Shown one piece after another: positions 37,405 through 40,816 of a DNA stretch of 40,816 nucleotides. Every line of letters begins with the position of its first letter. Position 1 is the stretch's first letter. Below the pieces are notes generated by a model. That model saw only the letters and a list, made by a program, of their open reading frames with translations. It made no database searches and was not told where the DNA came from. The DNA lies in contig CAUJGQ010000081.1 of assembly GCA_963170165.1 (NCBI GenBank), positions 1 through 40,816 of the forward strand, in the 5' to 3' direction. The position numbers and the translations under genes were made by a program. This DNA is from Chloroflexota bacterium (GTDB taxonomy: Bacteria > Chloroflexota > Dehalococcoidia > CAUJGQ01).

Positions 37405-39240
37405 ATGGATCAGGCACACATCCGCAACTTCTGCATCATCGCCCACATCGATCACGGCAAATCAACGCTCGCTGACCGGCTGCTAGAGACCACCGGCACC
37501 CTCTCCCAACGGGAGATGGCAGACCAGGTGCTGGACCAAATGGACCTTGAGCGGGAGAAGGGCATCACCATCAAGGCACAGGCCGTGCGCATGTTCCATC
37601 GCTCCGTGTCCGATGGCCAGGAGTACGAGCTGAACCTGATCGACACGCCCGGCCACGTGGACTTCTCCTATGAGGTATCGCGGGCGCTGGCGGCGTGCGA
37701 GGGCGCCATCCTGGTGGTGGATGCCGCGCAGGGGATTCAGGCACAGACGCTGGCCAACGTCTACCTGGCACTGGAAGCTAACCTCACCCTGGTCCCGGTG
37801 ATCAACAAGATTGACCTGCCCAATGCGGATGTGGAGCGGGTCGCTAAGGAACTGATGGACGTGGTCGGCTTCACCCGCGACGAGATGGTTGCGGTCTCGG
37901 CCAAGGATGGCACCGGCATCCCCGAGCTGCTGGAAGCGATCATCCACCGCCTGCCCGCGCCGCGCGGCGACGGCAGCGCCCCCCTGCGGGCGCTGATCTT
38001 TGACTCCAAGTACGACGCCTACAAGGGCGTGGTCGCCTATGTGCGCGTCGTCGATGGCAGCTTGCGCCCGGGCGACCAGTTGCAGTTGATGTCCACCGGG
38101 CGTGGTGTCGAGCCGCTGGAGGCCGGCACCTTCCGGCCGATGCTGATGCCGGGAGTGATGCTGCAGACCGGCGAGGTCGGCTATGTCGCCACCGGCCTGA
38201 AGAACGTCCGCGAGTGCCGCGTCGGCGACACCTTCACCTCGGCGCGCACGCCCGCCACCGAACCGCTGGCCGGCTACCGCCCGGCGAAGCCAATGGTGTT
38301 CGCCGGCATCTATCCGCAGAACGCGAACGACTATGCGCTGCTGCGCGATGCCCTGGACAAGCTCAAGCTCAACGATGCGGCGCTCGTCTATGAGCCGGAG
38401 AACAGCACCGCGCTTGGGTTCGGCTTTCGCTGTGGCTTCCTCGGCCTGCTGCACATGGAGATCGTGCAGGAGCGGCTTGAGCGTGAGTACAACCTCGACC
38501 TGCTCGCCACTGCGCCCAGCGTCGAGTACCAGGTGACCCGCACAAACGGCGCCGAAATGGTAGTGGACAATCCGGCCGAACTGCCGCCCCCCCAGGAGAT
38601 CGCCGAGATCCGTGAGCCGTGGGTAGACATCAGCGTGATCACCCCCGGGCGCTACATCGGCGTCATCATGGAGCTGGTCACCGGCCGCCGTGGCCAGTTC
38701 AAGAAGATGGAGTACCTGGATCACGGGCTGGACAGCAACGGCGGGCCGGCCGGCGGCGACGCCCGCGTGCTGCTGGAGTACCGCATCCCGCTGTCTGAAA
38801 TCCTCGTGGACTTCTACGACCAGCTCAAGTCCGGTACACAGGGCTATGCCTCCCTGGACTACCACTTCAGCGGCTACGAGCCAGCGAAGCTGGTCAAGCT
38901 CGACATCCTCGTCAACGGCCAGCCGGTAGATGCGCTGTCGCTCATCACCCACAACGAGCGCGCCGCCCACACCGGCCGCGTGCTGGTGGAAAAGCTACGC
39001 GGGCTTATTCCGCGGCAGATGTTTGATGTGCCGTTGCAGGCTGCGATTAACGGCCGGGTCGTGGCCCGCGAGACGATTCGCGCCATGCGCAAGAACGTAC
39101 TGGCCAAATGCTACGGCGGCGACATCACCCGCAAGCGCAAGCTGCTGGAGAAGCAGGCCGAAGGCAAACGCCGGATGAAGCGCGTCGGCAACATCGAAAT
39201 CCCGCAGGAAGCCTTCATGGCCGTCCTCCGCCTGGACTGA
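37405..39240 (+). CDS. lepA: Elongation factor 4 (LepA)
   Basis: The protein has 611 residues. The GTPase has G1 AHIDHGKST, the switch region [28 protein letters not shown] (G3) and NKIDLPN (G4). Domain II ([20 protein letters not shown]) and the LepA-specific C-terminal domain ([63 protein letters not shown]) are present. It acts on stalled or mispositioned ribosomes during elongation/initiation. The ATG at 37405 is chosen by homology ([20 protein letters not shown]); its start is probably leaderless. It is convergent with glycerate kinase with a 1-bp gap. Confidence 0.97.
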   Translation: MDQAHIRNFCIIAHIDHGKSTLADRLLETTGTLSQREMADQVLDQMDLEREKGITIKAQAVRMFHRSVSDGQEYELNLIDTPGHVDFSYEVSRALAACEGAILVVDAAQGIQAQTLANVYLALEANLTLVPVINKIDLPNADVERVAKELMDVVGFTRDEMVAVSAKDGTGIPELLEAIIHRLPAPRGDGSAPLRALIFDSKYDAYKGVVAYVRVVDGSLRPGDQLQLMSTGRGVEPLEAGTFRPMLMPGVMLQTGEVGYVATGLKNVRECRVGDTFTSARTPATEPLAGYRPAKPMVFAGIYPQNANDYALLRDALDKLKLNDAALVYEPENSTALGFGFRCGFLGLLHMEIVQERLEREYNLDLLATAPSVEYQVTRTNGAEMVVDNPAELPPPQEIAEIREPWVDISVITPGRYIGVIMELVTGRRGQFKKMEYLDHGLDSNGGPAGGDARVLLEYRIPLSEILVDFYDQLKSGTQGYASLDYHFSGYEPAKLVKLDILVNGQPVDALSLITHNERAAHTGRVLVEKLRGLIPRQMFDVPLQAAINGRVVARETIRAMRKNVLAKCYGGDITRKRKLLEKQAEGKRRMKRVGNIEIPQEAFMAVLRLD

Positions 39241-39241
39241 A

Positions 39242-40387
39242 TCACCGCCGGCCCGCGTCGAACAGCCGCCCCACCTGCTCCGCGGCCTGTGCCAGCAACG
39301 ATGCCGCGCCGGCCTGGGCCTGAGGCAAGGTGGCCGGCCCGGCCATGATGCTGAAGGCGGCGGTCAGACCCGAATCAAGCAGGGGTTCCCAGCCGGCCTC
39401 CAAGCCGCCGCACAGCGCCACGCAGGGGACGCCGTGCCTTGCCGCCAGCCGTGCTACCCCCGCGGTGGTCTTGCCGAACCCGCTCTGTCCGTCCAGCCGG
39501 CCTTCACCGGTGATGACCAGCGTGGCCCGGGCGATGCGCTCCTCCAGGCGGGCGGCCTCAGCCACCAGCGCGAACCCCGACCGTAGCTCAGCGCCCAAGA
39601 ACGCCACCAGGCCGGCGCCAAGCCCGCCGGCTGCCCCAGCGCCGGGGACGTCGCCGATGCCGGCACCAAGGTCGCGCTGCACGATCCGGGCAAAGCGGGC
39701 CAGCGCCGCGTCAAGCTCCGCCACATCCGCCGGCGTTGCGCCCTTCTGCGGGCCGAAGACGGCGCTGGCGCCTTGCGGACCGCACAGCGGATTGCGGACA
39801 TCGGTGGCGCCCAGCACCACCAGCCCGGCCAGCCGTGGATCTTTGCTGCCCGCATCGATGCGGTCCAGACGGGCCAGCGCCGCGCCACCCGGCGGGAGTT
39901 CCGCACCGGCGGCGTCCAGCAGCCGGATGCCCAGCGCGCGGGCCATGCCGCTGCCGCCATCGTTGGTGGCGCTGCCGCCGAGGCCGATGATCACCCGGCC
40001 GGCGCCGCCTTCGAGCGCTGCTAGCACTAGGTCGCCGGTGCCCTCCGTGCTCGTCACGCGGGCGTCGCGCTCTGCCGCTGTCAGCAGGACCAGGCCAGAG
40101 GCGGCAGCCATTTCGATGATGGCTGTCGACCCACCGTCGATCACGCCGTATGAAGCGGTCATCTGCCGGCCCAGCGGGTCCCGGCAGCGTGCCTGTCGCA
40201 GTTCACCGCCGGTCGCCGCCAGCAGCGCTGCCACCGTGCCCGGGCCGCCATCCGCCACCGGCGCTACGTCCAGCACCGCGGCGGGCCAGACCCGGCGCAG
40301 GCCGTCCGCCATCGCTGAGGCGGCCTCGATGGCGGTGAGGCTGCCCTTGAACTCCTGGGGAGCAACCACAATGACGCCCGCGGTCAT
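39242..40387 (-). CDS. Glycerate kinase (GlxK/GarK family)
   Basis: The protein has 381 residues: VIVVAPQEFKGSLTAIEAASAMADGLR, PVADGGPGTVAALLAATGG, IIEMAAASGLVLL, GTGDLVLAALEGGAGRVIIGLGGSATNDGGSGMARALG, PLCGPQGASAVFGPQKGA, PGAGAAGGLGAGLVAFLGAEL and ITGEGRLDGQSGFGKTTAGVARLA. The set matches class 1 bacterial glycerate kinases, which phosphorylate D-glycerate with ATP and feed glycolysis from glyoxylate/glycerate. The full expected length is present. It starts 4 bp after the stop of the small membrane protein gene, so they form one operon. Confidence 0.93.
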   Translation of the reverse strand: MTAGVIVVAPQEFKGSLTAIEAASAMADGLRRVWPAAVLDVAPVADGGPGTVAALLAATGGELRQARCRDPLGRQMTASYGVIDGGSTAIIEMAAASGLVLLTAAERDARVTSTEGTGDLVLAALEGGAGRVIIGLGGSATNDGGSGMARALGIRLLDAAGAELPPGGAALARLDRIDAGSKDPRLAGLVVLGATDVRNPLCGPQGASAVFGPQKGATPADVAELDAALARFARIVQRDLGAGIGDVPGAGAAGGLGAGLVAFLGAELRSGFALVAEAARLEERIARATLVITGEGRLDGQSGFGKTTAGVARLAARHGVPCVALCGGLEAGWEPLLDSGLTAAFSIMAGPATLPQAQAGAASLLAQAAEQVGRLFDAGRR

Positions 40388-40391
40388 TGCC

Positions 40392-40559
40392 TCACCGCCA
40401 TAGGTCTATCGCCAGCCGGGCGAGCACAAACAGCACGTAGGCAACGCCCACAAAGTACATCCGCCTCCAAAACCACACGGCGAACCGAACCCGAAAGACG
40501 CCGAGTACGACCATCACCAGCAACGGCGCAATCAGCAGGTAGAACAGCGCCGAGCGCAT
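40392..40559 (-). CDS. Small membrane protein
   Basis: The protein has 55 residues from ATG 40559 (GGAGGGG about 9 nt upstream). Two hydrophobic segments are LFYLLIAPLLVMVVLGVFRV and MYFVGVAYVLFVLARLAI, separated by a basic-aromatic loop (FAVWFWRR). The family is unknown. It lies 4 bp upstream of glycerate kinase in the same direction. Confidence 0.6.
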   Translation of the reverse strand: MRSALFYLLIAPLLVMVVLGVFRVRFAVWFWRRMYFVGVAYVLFVLARLAIDLWR

Positions 40560-40594
40560 GGCATTCCCCTCCCCAGCGAAATCGCCGCTGGACC

Positions 40595-40623
40595 TTGACA
40601 AGAATCAATCCGTGTCTTAACTT
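40595..40623 (+). promoter_or_regulatory. Probable promoter of the DUF2089 gene
   Basis: -35 TTGACA (40595-40600, perfect), a 17-bp spacer, then -10 TAACTT (40618-40623). The ATG pair begins 10 bp later with no Shine-Dalgarno, so the message may be nearly leaderless. Confidence 0.55.
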
Positions 40624-40633
40624 TCCTCATATC

Positions 40634-40816
40634 ATGATGAACGAAATCAAGAATTGGCTGCGCTCAGCGGAAGGGCCGGGAACGCGGGTCCCGCACGCGG
40701 TCGTGACTCGCTGTCCGGTGTGCGGCGACGAGATGCGGATCACGCGGCTGCACTGCGAGGGGTGCGGCTCCGCGCTTGAGGGGCATTTTACACTTGGGCG
40801 GCTGCAACGGCTCACC
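40634..40816 (+). CDS. DUF2089 family protein, 3' part cut by window end
   Basis: The first 61 residues are visible; the frame is open to the last base. A zinc-ribbon-like pair CPVCG (C27, C30) and CEGCG (C41, C44) is followed by SALEGHFTLGRL, the typical DUF2089 start ('CPVCG..L.VTRL.C..CGT...G.F.L.RL'). Members are short (about 100-130 residues), with a C-terminal helical part, and are suspected transcriptional regulators. Two consecutive ATG codons (40634, 40637) could start it. Confidence 0.8.
   Translation, partial: MMNEIKNWLRSAEGPGTRVPHAVVTRCPVCGDEMRITRLHCEGCGSALEGHFTLGRLQRLT

Overview
The window is a very GC-rich (about two thirds G+C or more, by eye) stretch of bacterial chromosome. 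GTG starts are frequent, Shine-Dalgarno sequences are short, and at least two genes look leaderless. A Chloroflexota-like bacterium fits best: HerA/NurA genes with a stand-alone HAS-barrel protein, a DUF2851 protein, DUF2089, a CIRCE-controlled groESL operon, a MecA-type penicillin-binding lipoprotein, and dipeptide transporters whose binding protein has a membrane anchor. This placement is inference from gene content; no rRNA gene is present to confirm it.

Layout. (1) 0.2-8.7 kb, all on the minus strand: a small membrane protein, selB, nurA, a HAS-barrel protein and herA, followed by a primase-polymerase/ATPase gene that has its own promoter region and a near-perfect LexA-type SOS box. (2) 8.8-12.5 kb: a MarR regulator divergent from a histone-deacetylase-like hydrolase, a 0.9-kb composite repeat, then hemW. 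(3) 12.5-19.6 kb: aspS, the binding protein and two permeases of a peptide ABC transporter, a DUF72 protein, and a small minus-strand pair (NTF2-like and winged-helix). (4) 19.7-22.6 kb: a second composite repeat, then tungstate/molybdate-type ABC genes (ATPase and permease) behind a ModE-like regulator. (5) 22.7-26.8 kb: a MidA-type methyltransferase overlapping a peroxiredoxin, a serine hydrolase, and DUF2851. (6) 26.9-29.0 kb: groESL with a textbook promoter and CIRCE operator. (7) 29.1-33.5 kb: a HAD hydrolase, an M16 peptidase and a penicillin-binding protein. (8) 33.5-40.8 kb: tRNA-Lys and tRNA-Leu, the two ATPases of a peptide ABC transporter, a type-1 periplasmic binding lipoprotein, lepA, glycerate kinase, a small membrane protein, and a DUF2089 gene cut by the window end.

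How they fit together. The region 0.2-6.5 kb reads as a DNA end-processing and repair neighbourhood: HerA translocase, NurA nuclease, a HAS-barrel partner, and a primase-polymerase/ATPase that is probably induced by DNA damage. SelB implies selenocysteine decoding, and the Mo/W-type importer with its ModE-like regulator would suit Mo/W selenoenzymes such as formate dehydrogenase, although none is in the window. The peptide transporter appears split: binding protein and permeases at 14-18 kb, ATPases at 34-36 kb.

The most unusual non-coding content is a family of composite repeats. Each has inverted arms built of 9-bp units (GGTGACGGC and variants) broken by 12-bp inserts that can fold as CCC-GNRA-GGG, around a core of C6/G6 hairpin cassettes. 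Arms abut the 3' ends of genes and in three cases supply the stop codon. One copy contains a ~230-bp segment bounded by 16-bp inverted repeats.
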